Positions 51,592 to 61,299 of a stretch of 64,000 nucleotides of DNA are shown piece after piece. A program made the translations under genes and the position numbers. Origin of the DNA: an uncultured Chlamydiae bacterium (GTDB taxonomy: Bacteria > Chlamydiota > Chlamydiia > Chlamydiales > Rhabdochlamydiaceae); assembly GCA_903824495.1 (NCBI GenBank), contig CAIJXB010000063.1, forward strand, positions 1 through 64,000. The letters run 5' to 3'. The stretch's first letter is position 1. The number at the start of each line of letters is the position of its first letter. Under the pieces are notes generated by a model. The model saw only the letters and a program-made list of their open reading frames with translations, was not told the origin of the DNA and ran no database searches.

Positions 51592-51621
51592 TTGACCGTA
51601 TATCCCTTTTTGAGACATACT
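51592..51621 (+). promoter_or_regulatory. Promoter of tRNA-Cys
   Basis: TTGACC (51592-51597), 18-bp spacer, CATACT (51616-51621). Expected start ~51628, 11 nt before the tRNA. Probably also drives rsmI. Confidence 0.5.
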
Positions 51622-51638
51622 CGCGGCATCTTTAATCG

Positions 51639-51709
51639 GGTGGCATGGCCAAGTGGTAAGGCAGAAGCCTGCAAAGCTTCGATCCCCAGTTCGAATCTGG
51701 GTGCCATCT
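51639..51709 (+). tRNA. tRNA-Cys (anticodon GCA)
   Basis: 71-nt cloverleaf. Acceptor GGTGGCA pairs with TGCCATC (one G-T), discriminator T as expected for Cys. Stem GAAGC/GCTTC closes the loop CTGCAAA, anticodon GCA. T-arm CCCAG-TTCGAAT-CTGGG. Confidence 0.95.
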
Positions 51710-51730
51710 ATTATACAAACAGATCTATCT

Positions 51731-52543
51731 GTGCTCTATCTCATAGCAACGCCTATCGGCAATTTGTCCGACTTTTCCTTTCGGGCGGTGGAAACCTGTC
51801 AAAAATGTGATTACCTCCTCTGTGAAGACACGAGAAGAAGCTCCATTTTACTAAACCACTACTCCATCCATAAGCCCTTAAGAAGCTACCATCAGTTCAA
51901 TGAAAGTGAAAAGCTCGAAGAGGTTTTAAGGGATCTCGAAGAAGGGAAGGAAATCGGCATCTTAAGTGATGGAGGAACCCCAGCCCTTTGTGACCCAGGA
52001 GAGATCCTAGTCAAAGCCTGCAGAGAAAAAGGCCTCCCCATTACAACTATTCCAGGGCCCTGCGCCCTGATCCAAGCCCTCATACTATCGGGCTTCCCGA
52101 CTCATCCTTTTCAATTTTTCGGCTTTATGCCCCGTAAGGAAACAGAGATTTTACACCTTCTTCCCCTTGTCTTTGCCTTTCCTGGAACCTCGTTATTTTA
52201 TGAAAGCCCCCAAAGACTTATCGATACCTTAGCCCTTATTGCTAAGCTCTCGCCTGAAACAGAGGTAGGAGTCGCTAGGGAACTTACTAAAACCTTTGAA
52301 GAGGTTTTAACCTTTACTGCTGTAGAGGCTAAGGACCACTTCACAAAAAACCCTGTGAGGGGCGAAGTTGTCCTTTTAATTAAAGGATTCCAAGAAAACT
52401 TTACTCAGAAAGAGCCTAAAGACCTTGTCGAAGAGCTCATGGACATCTACAAAATTTCTTTGACAGATGCCATCAAAACTGCCGCTCACCTTCTCAAGAC
52501 CCCCAAACAAAATATCTATAAACTCTTCCATTCCGAAAAATAG
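51731..52543 (+). CDS. rsmI: 16S rRNA (cytidine-1402-2'-O)-methyltransferase
   Basis: 270 aa from GTG 51731. The frame is open into the tRNA-Cys gene (from 51653), but that part is tRNA sequence. LYLIATPIGNLSDFSFRAVE is the classic start, then CEDTRRSSILLNHY, LSDGGTPALCDPG and GPCALIQALILSGF, all typical of the tetrapyrrole-methylase-like RsmI family. It 2'-O-methylates C1402 in the decoding centre. No clear Shine-Dalgarno precedes the GTG. Confidence 0.93.
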   Translation: MLYLIATPIGNLSDFSFRAVETCQKCDYLLCEDTRRSSILLNHYSIHKPLRSYHQFNESEKLEEVLRDLEEGKEIGILSDGGTPALCDPGEILVKACREKGLPITTIPGPCALIQALILSGFPTHPFQFFGFMPRKETEILHLLPLVFAFPGTSLFYESPQRLIDTLALIAKLSPETEVGVARELTKTFEEVLTFTAVEAKDHFTKNPVRGEVVLLIKGFQENFTQKEPKDLVEELMDIYKISLTDAIKTAAHLLKTPKQNIYKLFHSEK

Positions 52544-52586
52544 CTCCCTTGCCGTATGATGAGAGCCATTTATTAGACTTAAGTAG

Positions 52587-54209
<1,623 letters not shown>

Positions 54210-54220
54210 GTCTCATAGCA

Positions 54221-54253
54221 AAAAGGAGCTCTTCAAGAGCTCCTTTTCTTTTT
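54221..54253. terminator. Terminator after groEL3 (bidirectional)
   Basis: 11-bp stem AAAAGGAGCTC / GAGCTCCTTTT with a 5-nt loop, followed by CTTTTT on the plus strand and by a T-run on the minus strand. Shared by groEL3 and the convergent Cys-cluster gene. Confidence 0.9.
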
Positions 54254-54668
54254 AACTATTCAGACCCTTTTCGATCTCCTTCAAAGAAATGATAGGAGCT
54301 TCTGGATGGTTGATCCCCTCACAATAAGAACCTGTTTCTTCCCACTCTTTACGAGAGCTTAGCGTTTCTTTCCACCAAGGGAATGTTTGGCATTGTTTAG
54401 GCCTTACTGGATAGATCGTGCATTTTTTATCTTTAAGAAAAACGCAGTCGTAGTTTTTAGGACGCTCAATTAAAGCAAGACGTCCACCTGGAGCTTTGCG
54501 TACATAGCGCTTCACAAAATCTTCTGGCGTAATTTCAATGTAAGCTGCCATCTCTTCGATTTCTTCATCTGTCACCCAAACGTAGCCTGGCGCGCCTGTG
54601 CAGCACTGCCCGCATCCGGTGCATTTAAAAGGAAGGCCCTTATGGTACCAAGGAAGCTTATCTGTCAT
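54252..54668 (-). CDS. YkgJ-family Cys-cluster (Zn/Fe-binding) protein
   Basis: 138 aa, cytosolic. The start FKCTGCGQCCTGAPG is the Cys-x2-Cys-x2-Cys-Cys signature, with further Cys in DCVFLKDKKCTIY and PKQCQTFPWW. This UPF0153/YkgJ family binds Zn or an Fe-S cluster; its function is unknown. 1 nt downstream of the phosphoesterase gene on the same strand, so co-transcribed. Confidence 0.88.
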   Translation of the reverse strand: MTDKLPWYHKGLPFKCTGCGQCCTGAPGYVWVTDEEIEEMAAYIEITPEDFVKRYVRKAPGGRLALIERPKNYDCVFLKDKKCTIYPVRPKQCQTFPWWKETLSSRKEWEETGSYCEGINHPEAPIISLKEIEKGLNS

Positions 54669-54669
54669 A

Positions 54670-55572
54670 TTACACCCAAGTAAAAGAGGTTTTTTTAGGG
54701 GCTGGAGTCCAGTCCCTTGTTTTCATATTCCACACAAAAGGTTGAAAAGAGCAAGCATTTTCTCCACACTCCATCAACGTAAAGCTGCCTGCATTTTTTA
54801 GTGTAGCAGAGCCAGAATCGACAGTCACTGGAAGGCCTTCTTCTCTCATGTCTAAAATCGTGTGGTTATGGTTATGTCCATGTAGATAGAATCTAATTTG
54901 AGGATATGCCTTGAGAATGTCAAAAAGAGCTTTTCTACCTTGGAGTGCAGGACGCAGTTTTTTGCAAGTGATAGGAAAGTGGTTCGCTAAGACTACTTGA
55001 GAGCCTTCTGGAAGCTCTGAAAGAGCTTCTTTCAAATGTCTCTCTATACTTTCAGAAAATCTTCCGTGAGAGCAAAGAAGCGGCGTTGCAAGGGTTGTAT
55101 CTAAAAGAACCAACCACCATTTATCAGCAAGGTGCTTTAGAGCAACCCCATGCTCTTTTAAATTCCACTTTTGTGTTCCGTATTTAGACGGAAAAAACTC
55201 GTAAAACAGCTTTTCTCGGTATGCTTTTTTTGTGTAGTGATCGTGATTACCGGGAAGAATGACAACTTCAAGTCCTGCTGACTTGAGCTTTTCTATGAAA
55301 GCAGAAGCTTTAGAAAATTCAGCCTTAGAAGACGTGCAGCTTAAGTCCCCTGATAACAAAACAAGCTGAACCCCTTGCTCTTTGAGGAGCGAAGGGATCG
55401 ACTCTAAAATCTCATGGTCAAAATCTTTTTTTCTTCTCAAAAGATAGTTTAAGTTACCAATCCATCTTTTGCTAAAAAACTGCTGAATATCAAGACCCAT
55501 CTCAGAGAAGTGCAGATCAGAAAGATGGGCTAAACGGAAATGGTTTTTAGTCATTTTTAAAGGGCGTCTCAT
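54670..55572 (-). CDS. Calcineurin-like metallophosphoesterase
   Basis: 300 aa. Dinuclear metal site complete: LAHLSDLHFSE, LLSGDLSCT, LPGNHDHY, ANHFPITC and YLHGHNHNH. Could act on cAMP-like nucleotides, UDP-sugars or phospholipid precursors; the sequence alone does not decide. Starts at ATG 55572 or ATG 55554 (MTKNHFRLAHLSDLHF); the latter begins closer to the domain. A chlamydial orthologue (CT754) lies in the same neighbourhood by my recollection. Confidence 0.88.
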   Translation of the reverse strand: MRRPLKMTKNHFRLAHLSDLHFSEMGLDIQQFFSKRWIGNLNYLLRRKKDFDHEILESIPSLLKEQGVQLVLLSGDLSCTSSKAEFSKASAFIEKLKSAGLEVVILPGNHDHYTKKAYREKLFYEFFPSKYGTQKWNLKEHGVALKHLADKWWLVLLDTTLATPLLCSHGRFSESIERHLKEALSELPEGSQVVLANHFPITCKKLRPALQGRKALFDILKAYPQIRFYLHGHNHNHTILDMREEGLPVTVDSGSATLKNAGSFTLMECGENACSFQPFVWNMKTRDWTPAPKKTSFTWV

Positions 55573-55580
55573 TTAAGTGT

Positions 55581-55604
55581 AAAAAGGGGAGGATACCCCT
55601 TTTT
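55581..55604. terminator. Terminator of the small basic protein gene
   Basis: 9-bp stem AAAAAGGGG / CCCCTTTTT with a 6-nt loop. It lies 11 nt past the stop of the minus-strand gene at 55616, and separates it from the phosphoesterase gene. Confidence 0.8.
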
Positions 55605-55615
55605 CCCTTAAAACT

Positions 55616-55939
55616 CTAGCCGATTCTTCCTCTATGCGCAGGTCTTTTAGAAAGTTTTTTCTTTAAACGGCTGGCCTTTAAAAGACTTTGGCTTCTGACG
55701 CATCTTGCCCAGTGTTCATTCTCAGTATGGACGTGAGCGGGTGTCGATCCTTCAATTTTCTCTTTAGTAGATGTTCTTTTAGAAGTTTTTTTATGATGTT
55801 TTGCTTTTTTAACGAGTTCTACTTTAAGGGCCGTTGGAGATTTTGCAGAGATAACTGTCTCCATCTTCATCGCCTTTTTGACTTCCTTGTGCTCTTTCTT
55901 CTCTTGTCTTGCAGTGATCTGCTTGCGTGCTTTACTCAT
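55616..55939 (-). CDS. Small highly basic protein, Lys-rich
   Basis: 107 aa, not recognised. About a third of the residues are Lys or Arg (KARKQITARQEKKEHKEVKK; KKAKHHKKTSKRTSTKEK), with one Cys and a basic tail (SRLKKKLSKRPAHRGRIG). No signal peptide. Clear Shine-Dalgarno (GGAGG) 7 nt before ATG 55939 and its own terminator, so it is a real single gene. Possible nucleic-acid binder or ribosome-associated protein; relation to chlamydial histone-like Hc1/Hc2 is not evident. Confidence 0.7.
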   Translation of the reverse strand: MSKARKQITARQEKKEHKEVKKAMKMETVISAKSPTALKVELVKKAKHHKKTSKRTSTKEKIEGSTPAHVHTENEHWARCVRSQSLLKASRLKKKLSKRPAHRGRIG

Positions 55940-56020
55940 GAAATGCCTCCGTCTATGTAAACATCAACCTATTTCATCTTCATATAAAAATCTATACGTT
56001 ATTTTTCAATAAAAATAGGT

Positions 56021-57319
56021 TTATAGAGGGAACTGAGAAATGAGATAAAGAGGATAGTTGTAGACATCTCCATCATGCTTTAAATTCATGGTGGTTGCCC
56101 GGACAAGCTTGGATGGGGAATATTTTTCGCTATAAACAAGAAGACTCTTTTTCTTTTGGCTGGAACCGGCTTTCACTTCTAATGGGTAGATTTCATGTTC
56201 TTCTTCGAGTAAAAAATCAACTTCCGCAAGCCCCCCACTTGTCCAATAGTAGGGTGGTTTACGCCTAGTTGCAATCAACTCTTGGGCCACATAATTTTCT
56301 GTAAGCGCGCCTTTGAACTCCGTAAATAAAGAATCTCCATCAATCACTACCTGAGGTGAAAGATTACTTTGAGCTCCAAGTAGCCCTACATCAGATAAGA
56401 AGATCTTGAACGCATCACTATCTGCATAGGCACTTAAAGGAAATTTAGGAGATTCTACTAAATGACTTTTATGAATAAGGCCAGCATCTGAAAGCCATTG
56501 AATTGCCTCTTCATAATCCCTCCCTCTTGCACTTTTGCGAATAGCTGCAAATATGAATTTCTTATTTTCCTTAGCAAGTTGTCTGTGGACTTGGTTCCAT
56601 ACGGTAATAATTTTCATGATTTCATCTGGCGGAGCATGCTTAGCGAAATCTTTTTCATAAGCCGTTAGAATTTCGAGTTGAATCTCTCTTACGACATTCA
56701 ATTTTTCGCTTTTAACATATTCAGCAACTGCTTCCGGCATCCCCCCTACAAAAAAGTACATTCTAAGTATTTGGGTCAATTTTTCATGTAGTGGATTTGG
56801 AATAGGATCATAAGTCTTATATTCTTCTAAATATTGGCGCGTTTGCCCTTGTCCCAAAGCAGACAGAAACTCAAAAAATGTCAAAGGGTACATAGAAAGA
56901 AAATTGACTTTTCCAACAGGAAACCCCTTCTCTCTTGCCATTTTCACCCCGAGTAAAGAACCTGCTGCCACAACATGATACTCATTTGCTTCCTCACAAA
57001 AGTATTTTAAGCTATTAAGAGCTTTGGGGCACTCTTGGATTTCATCAAAAACTAAAAGGGTATTGTGAGGCTCAATCTCTATTTCAGTGTGGATGCTTAA
57101 GATTTTTATGAGCTGCTTTGGATCTAACGTTCCATCAAAATACTGCTTAAGCTTTTCATCTTTTTCAAAGTTGAGATAGGCCATTTTCTCATAAGAGGTC
57201 TTGCCGAAATGCTTTAGGGCATAGGTTTTCCCGACCTGTCTGGCTCCATTTAGAACTAAGGGCTTACGTCTTTCAGACTCTTTCCACTCTTGAAGTAACT
57301 GGTATATATCTCGTTTCAT
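56021..57319 (-). CDS. AAA+ ATPase with DUF4143 nuclease-like domain (copy 2)
   Basis: 432 aa. Walker A LVLNGARQVGKTYALK (~21-36), Walker B LLVFDEIQECP, sensor VVAAGSLLG, and family landmark YPLTFFEFLSALG. The C-terminal DUF4143 domain shows AEVDFLLEEEHEIYPLEVKAG, the Asp..Glu-x-Lys core of PD-(D/E)XK folds. Same architecture as the gene at 18886 but clearly divergent, so it is not a recent copy. AAGGG before ATG 57319. A 25-bp perfect inverted repeat lies ~64 bp upstream. Confidence 0.87.
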   Translation of the reverse strand: MKRDIYQLLQEWKESERRKPLVLNGARQVGKTYALKHFGKTSYEKMAYLNFEKDEKLKQYFDGTLDPKQLIKILSIHTEIEIEPHNTLLVFDEIQECPKALNSLKYFCEEANEYHVVAAGSLLGVKMAREKGFPVGKVNFLSMYPLTFFEFLSALGQGQTRQYLEEYKTYDPIPNPLHEKLTQILRMYFFVGGMPEAVAEYVKSEKLNVVREIQLEILTAYEKDFAKHAPPDEIMKIITVWNQVHRQLAKENKKFIFAAIRKSARGRDYEEAIQWLSDAGLIHKSHLVESPKFPLSAYADSDAFKIFLSDVGLLGAQSNLSPQVVIDGDSLFTEFKGALTENYVAQELIATRRKPPYYWTSGGLAEVDFLLEEEHEIYPLEVKAGSSQKKKSLLVYSEKYSPSKLVRATTMNLKHDGDVYNYPLYLISQFPL

Positions 57320-57382
57320 ACCCTTAATTTAAATAATTTCTTGGTAAAAAGCAAGCGATTCCTCAAGAAAACGTGGGACTTT

Positions 57383-57441
57383 ACACGTTATTCGTGGGAA
57401 AAACGTGTAAGGTAGCCACGTTTTTCCCACGAATAACGTGT
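57383..57441. repeat. 25-bp perfect inverted repeat between hydrolase and DUF4143 genes
   Basis: Arms 57383-57407 and 57417-57441 are exact reverse complements with a 9-nt loop. Each arm contains ACACGTTATTCGTGGG. The element starts directly after the hydrolase stop codon (57442). A partial copy of the arm (GAAAACGTGGGA) lies just outside at 57368. No T-run follows on the minus strand, so it is not a normal intrinsic terminator, although it may stop transcription. Confidence 0.85.
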
Positions 57442-58701
57442 TCAAACTTCGTAACCCCTTGGAGGTAAGGGATCTTCTCTTTTGAAGGCTTTTAGAGCTA
57501 AAACATAGATAGCTATCGCGACAAGAAACAGCGCTCCTATTATAAAAGCCGGGAGTAAAAAGAAGTTTTGGATTGCTGGCCAAAAACGTCTTCTCATGTC
57601 ATGATTCACGTCTTCCACTTTTTCTGGGATAATGAAAGACTCTGGATGAGCTGTGTAGGTGGATGCATGAGCTTGAAGAGGATCGGTAGCGGGAGCGAAA
57701 ACACCCTGAACATTCCAATCAGGAGCAAAGCATCTTCCAACAGAGGAGCTAACAGGATCTCCGTCTTGAAGATACACATTGACCTCAGGCTTTATAGCAG
57801 AGCTTTGCTGCCAGGACTCTACTTCATGTGAAGTAACACCAGGACTATTAAACGCATGAACCGCTTTTATGTACTCGGGATACTTAGATGCGGTTTGCAA
57901 AGACAAACAACCGCCAAGGCTTGTTCCCATGACTTCTGCCTTGCGCTCTTTCGCATGCTCTTCTAGCCATGCCTTTATCTTTCCCTTACCCATTTGGAAA
58001 GCAAGACTTCCAACAGGGCCATAGGGATTGATGTCTGTTAAAAGACTTAAATAGAATCCATCATCCGCTGGATATGTTGTCCCTTTAAACAACAGAAGAG
58101 GAGGCTCTTTCTTTCCTTTTTCAGCAGTAAGTCCATAAGCAGTAATTGGGGATCCGAGATAGTCTGGGGTTAATTCAATGATTTCTACAGTGTACGTTAC
58201 GTTGCTTTCCCAAGGACCAAAAGGCAAGCTGATCTTCTCTCCCTGCTCTGGAGAAAAATAAGGATAATAAGAAATAAGATTCCGTAGATAGGTAGATCTC
58301 AGCTTTCCAAATGGAATTTCTTTTGAAACATTGTTTATTTTAGCTTGAAGCCAGCTTTTGGCTTCACGGGTAAGCTCAGGGTCTCTCTTCCATAAAATAG
58401 AAGGTAAAAAAGAAAGGACTTCCCAAAAAGAGGGAACTTTTCCATGCCAATCAGCTTCTGCTAAAAGATATGAAGCAAATGCTGCCCCTACTGGGTGATT
58501 CATCGGAGAATGCGTGTTTACATGAGATGAGGCAAGAGTAATAGTTTCGATTAAAGCATCGATTTGATCTGTATTGAGATTTTGAGAGCGCTTAAAAACT
58601 TCCCCTACAATCTTGTCTTGAGCGGATAGAGAATAACTATCAAAGCGTGAATGAGTTTCACTCAAACAGTTTCTAATATAATGAACTTTATCTTCAATCA
58701 T
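57442..58701 (-). CDS. Membrane-anchored alpha/beta-hydrolase-like protein
   Basis: 419 aa from ATG 58701; TTG 58713 is in frame. The nucleophile elbow is VMGTSLGGCLSL (Ser ~264), with a preceding strand LLLFKGTTYPADDG. A later Asp (YLQDGDP) and a His (NHDMRRR region) could complete a triad. No N-terminal signal peptide. The C-terminus has one strong membrane helix (FFLLPAFIIGALFLVAIAIY) and a short charged tail, a tail-anchor arrangement. The N-terminal ~150 residues are helical and unrecognised. Lipase or phospholipase activity is possible; a role at the inclusion membrane is speculation. Confidence 0.6.
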   Translation of the reverse strand: MIEDKVHYIRNCLSETHSRFDSYSLSAQDKIVGEVFKRSQNLNTDQIDALIETITLASSHVNTHSPMNHPVGAAFASYLLAEADWHGKVPSFWEVLSFLPSILWKRDPELTREAKSWLQAKINNVSKEIPFGKLRSTYLRNLISYYPYFSPEQGEKISLPFGPWESNVTYTVEIIELTPDYLGSPITAYGLTAEKGKKEPPLLLFKGTTYPADDGFYLSLLTDINPYGPVGSLAFQMGKGKIKAWLEEHAKERKAEVMGTSLGGCLSLQTASKYPEYIKAVHAFNSPGVTSHEVESWQQSSAIKPEVNVYLQDGDPVSSSVGRCFAPDWNVQGVFAPATDPLQAHASTYTAHPESFIIPEKVEDVNHDMRRRFWPAIQNFFLLPAFIIGALFLVAIAIYVLALKAFKREDPLPPRGYEV

Positions 58702-58825
58702 AAAAAACACCAAATAAAAACGAAATCATACTGCAAAACGCAGGAAAGATCAAATCCTATTTCCTCCTTGTAAAATATATTTTTTTCTTGTTACAAGAAT
58801 ATGTTTTTATTAAGGAGAAAAAAAG

Positions 58826-60526
58826 ATGAACTCCTGCATACAGACCAGAGTGGAAACTTGGCTGCAAAAGCCCTTTGATCCAAAGACTCAAGAAACCATT
58901 CGAAGCCTTAAAAAGACCAATCCCGTAGAACTAGAAAATGCCTTCTATACCGACCTGTCGTTTGGGACAGGAGGACTTCGAGGCCTTATGGGAGTTGGAA
59001 CAAATCGAATGAACGAATACACCATTCGAAAGACAACTCAAGGCCTTGCTCTTTATTTAAAAGAGCAGTTCCTATCAAGTAAGATTTCAGTGGTGATTGG
59101 ATTTGATTCAAGACACCACTCTAAAGAGTTTGCCTTAGAAGCTGCCCACGTTCTTTCCCATTATGGCATTACTGTCTATCTACTCAAAGATCTAAGACCT
59201 ACTCCTTATGTTTCTTTTGCGTGTCGCCATTTTAAAGCAAATGCTGCCATCATGATCACAGCCTCTCACAACCCCAAAGAATACAACGGATATAAAGTAT
59301 ACTGGCAAGATGGAGCTCAAGTGGTCGCTCCCCACGATCTTGGAATCATGAAAGCAATCGAATCCATCACTGACTTCAGTCCTCCTTTTGAGCCACAAAA
59401 CGAATTGATCCATATTGTGGATGATTCTTTGGACCTTAAATATCTTGATGCCATCCGTCCTTTGCAAAACTTTCCTGAAGACAACAAAGGTTTTGGTAAA
59501 GACCTCTCTATCGTCTATACAAGCTTGCATGGTACAGGGATCACTTTAACTCCTAAGGCTCTTCAAGATTGGGGATTTTCCTCCATCCATTTTGTTGGAC
59601 CTCAAGTCATTCCCGATGGAGATTTTCCAACAGTTAAATTCCCGAACCCTGAATATCCAGAAGCTTTGAAGCTCGGCATCGATCTTCTATGCCATTCTCA
59701 GGCAGACATCTTACTCGCTACCGACCCAGATGCTGATAGACTTGGAGCTGTAGTGCTTCACAAAGGGAAACCCGTTACGTTGACTGGAAATGAAATTGCC
59801 AGTCTCTGCATCGAATATTTATGTAGAGCGAAGAAAAACAACTTCCCCCCACATCCTGCTTTTGTCACAACCGTTGTATCGACCGATCTTATGGGAGCTA
59901 TCTGCTCTTTTTATAAAGTGGATTGCTTTAGAGTTCTTACAGGCTTTAAATACATCGGAGAAAAAATCCATGAGTGGGAGCAAGATAAAAGCCACACATT
60001 CATCTTCGGAGCCGAAGAGTCGTATGGCTATCTTCTAGGAACTCACTCTCGAGATAAAGATGCCATCGTTAGCAGCTGCTTACTTGCTGAAATGGCCCTT
60101 CAATTTAAAAGACAAGGCAAAACGCTTGTAGACTTTCTAGAAGAAGTCTACACCCAATACGGCATCTTTAAAGAAAGTCAAATTTCGGTAGAATTTTCTC
60201 CTGGAAAAGACGGGATGGAATCGATGCAAAAACTCATGAGCTCTTTAAGAACAGCAGCTCCCTCTCAAGTTCTTGGAAAAAAAGTTCTTCTAATAGAGGA
60301 CTACGCTAAAGGGCTCCATGGACTTCCTCCTTCTGACATGCTTATTTTAAAGCTTGAAGGAGAAGTCAAATTGATCATCCGTCCTTCTGGAACAGAGCCA
60401 AAGATCAAAATCTATGGTGGGATCCGTATCGCTCGCAGCAATGGAAGTGATTTAGATACAGAAATTAAAAGAGCTGATGCTCAACTTCAAACACTTCTTA
60501 AACAATTTAAAGCAGAGTTGACGTGA
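58826..60526 (+). CDS. Phosphosugar mutase, PGM2/phosphopentomutase type
   Basis: 566 aa, the length of PGM2-like enzymes. Early FGTGGLRGLMGVGTNRMN; phosphoserine loop TASHNPKEYNGYKVYW; metal loop ATDPDADRLGAV; sugar loop GAEESYGYL; phosphate loop RPSGTEPKIKIY. The extended SHNPKEYNGYKVY favours glucose-1-phosphate or pentose-1-phosphate mutase over phosphoglucosamine mutase. AAGGAG precedes ATG 58826. The following SDR gene starts in its stop codon (GTGA). Confidence 0.9.
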   Translation: MNSCIQTRVETWLQKPFDPKTQETIRSLKKTNPVELENAFYTDLSFGTGGLRGLMGVGTNRMNEYTIRKTTQGLALYLKEQFLSSKISVVIGFDSRHHSKEFALEAAHVLSHYGITVYLLKDLRPTPYVSFACRHFKANAAIMITASHNPKEYNGYKVYWQDGAQVVAPHDLGIMKAIESITDFSPPFEPQNELIHIVDDSLDLKYLDAIRPLQNFPEDNKGFGKDLSIVYTSLHGTGITLTPKALQDWGFSSIHFVGPQVIPDGDFPTVKFPNPEYPEALKLGIDLLCHSQADILLATDPDADRLGAVVLHKGKPVTLTGNEIASLCIEYLCRAKKNNFPPHPAFVTTVVSTDLMGAICSFYKVDCFRVLTGFKYIGEKIHEWEQDKSHTFIFGAEESYGYLLGTHSRDKDAIVSSCLLAEMALQFKRQGKTLVDFLEEVYTQYGIFKESQISVEFSPGKDGMESMQKLMSSLRTAAPSQVLGKKVLLIEDYAKGLHGLPPSDMLILKLEGEVKLIIRPSGTEPKIKIYGGIRIARSNGSDLDTEIKRADAQLQTLLKQFKAELT

Positions 60527-61299
60527 CACCAAAGCTTGCCTTTATAACAGGCGCGGGATCAGGTCTTGGCAAAGAGCTAGCCTTTTTGCTTGCCAAAAAA
60601 AAGATCCCTTTGTTTTTAACATCGAAAGATCCTCATAAACTAGAAGATGTCAAAAAGCAGTTAGAGAGTCAGACATCTATTTTTACTCTTGCTGCAGACC
60701 TCACACTCCAAAAAGATCTCGACCATCTTCTTCAAGTGCTTAGAGAAAAGGAGCCTGATCTTGTCATCAATAATGCTGGATTTGGACTCTATGGAGAAGT
60801 TTTGTCTTTCTCTCTTGATCAGCAGATGAAAATGTTAAAGATCAATGTAGATGCTCTCACTGCAATCTCCATTGAATCTGCTCGCATTTTAAAAGAGAAA
60901 AAAAGCAGCGGAACCATTATGAACATAGCTTCTGCTGCAAGCTTTTTCACCTATCCTTCTTTTGCTCTCTACGCCGCATCCAAACGATTTGTAAAAGAGT
61001 TTTCTCTTTCGTTTGATGAGGAGCTTTTACCCTATGGGATTCGAGTTCTTACTTGTCTTCCTGGTAGATTTCAAAGCGATTTTAGATATAAGGCCTCTTC
61101 TCATAAAAGCTCTTCTTCCCCTTCATGGGATACGATGAGTTTAAGAAGTACTGCAGAAAAAGTTCTTTTGCAAATCGAGCAAAAAAAACGATGCAAGACA
61201 ATTGACTGGCGTTATCAGATTTTTTGCCACTTAGCTCTTTTACTACCAAGAAGATGGATCTCTAAGCTTCTCAAAAAAGGCGTGGATGCGATGATTTAA
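60523..61299 (+). CDS. Short-chain dehydrogenase/reductase
   Basis: 258 aa, GTG start overlapping the mutase stop by 4 nt. Cofactor loop TGAGSGLGKELAFLL, NNAGFGLYGE, Ser in NIASAASFFTYP, YAASKRF with Tyr and Lys. C-terminal membrane-prone helix (IFCHLALLLPRRWISKLL) as in ketoreductases of the DltE/YqjQ group. Substrate unknown. Its end overlaps the convergent pgpH gene by 4 nt. Confidence 0.87.
   Translation: MTPKLAFITGAGSGLGKELAFLLAKKKIPLFLTSKDPHKLEDVKKQLESQTSIFTLAADLTLQKDLDHLLQVLREKEPDLVINNAGFGLYGEVLSFSLDQQMKMLKINVDALTAISIESARILKEKKSSGTIMNIASAASFFTYPSFALYAASKRFVKEFSLSFDEELLPYGIRVLTCLPGRFQSDFRYKASSHKSSSSPSWDTMSLRSTAEKVLLQIEQKKRCKTIDWRYQIFCHLALLLPRRWISKLLKKGVDAMI

Noticed and set aside
51653..51730. 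Longer start of rsmI
   Set aside because: The extension is the translation of the tRNA-Cys gene.
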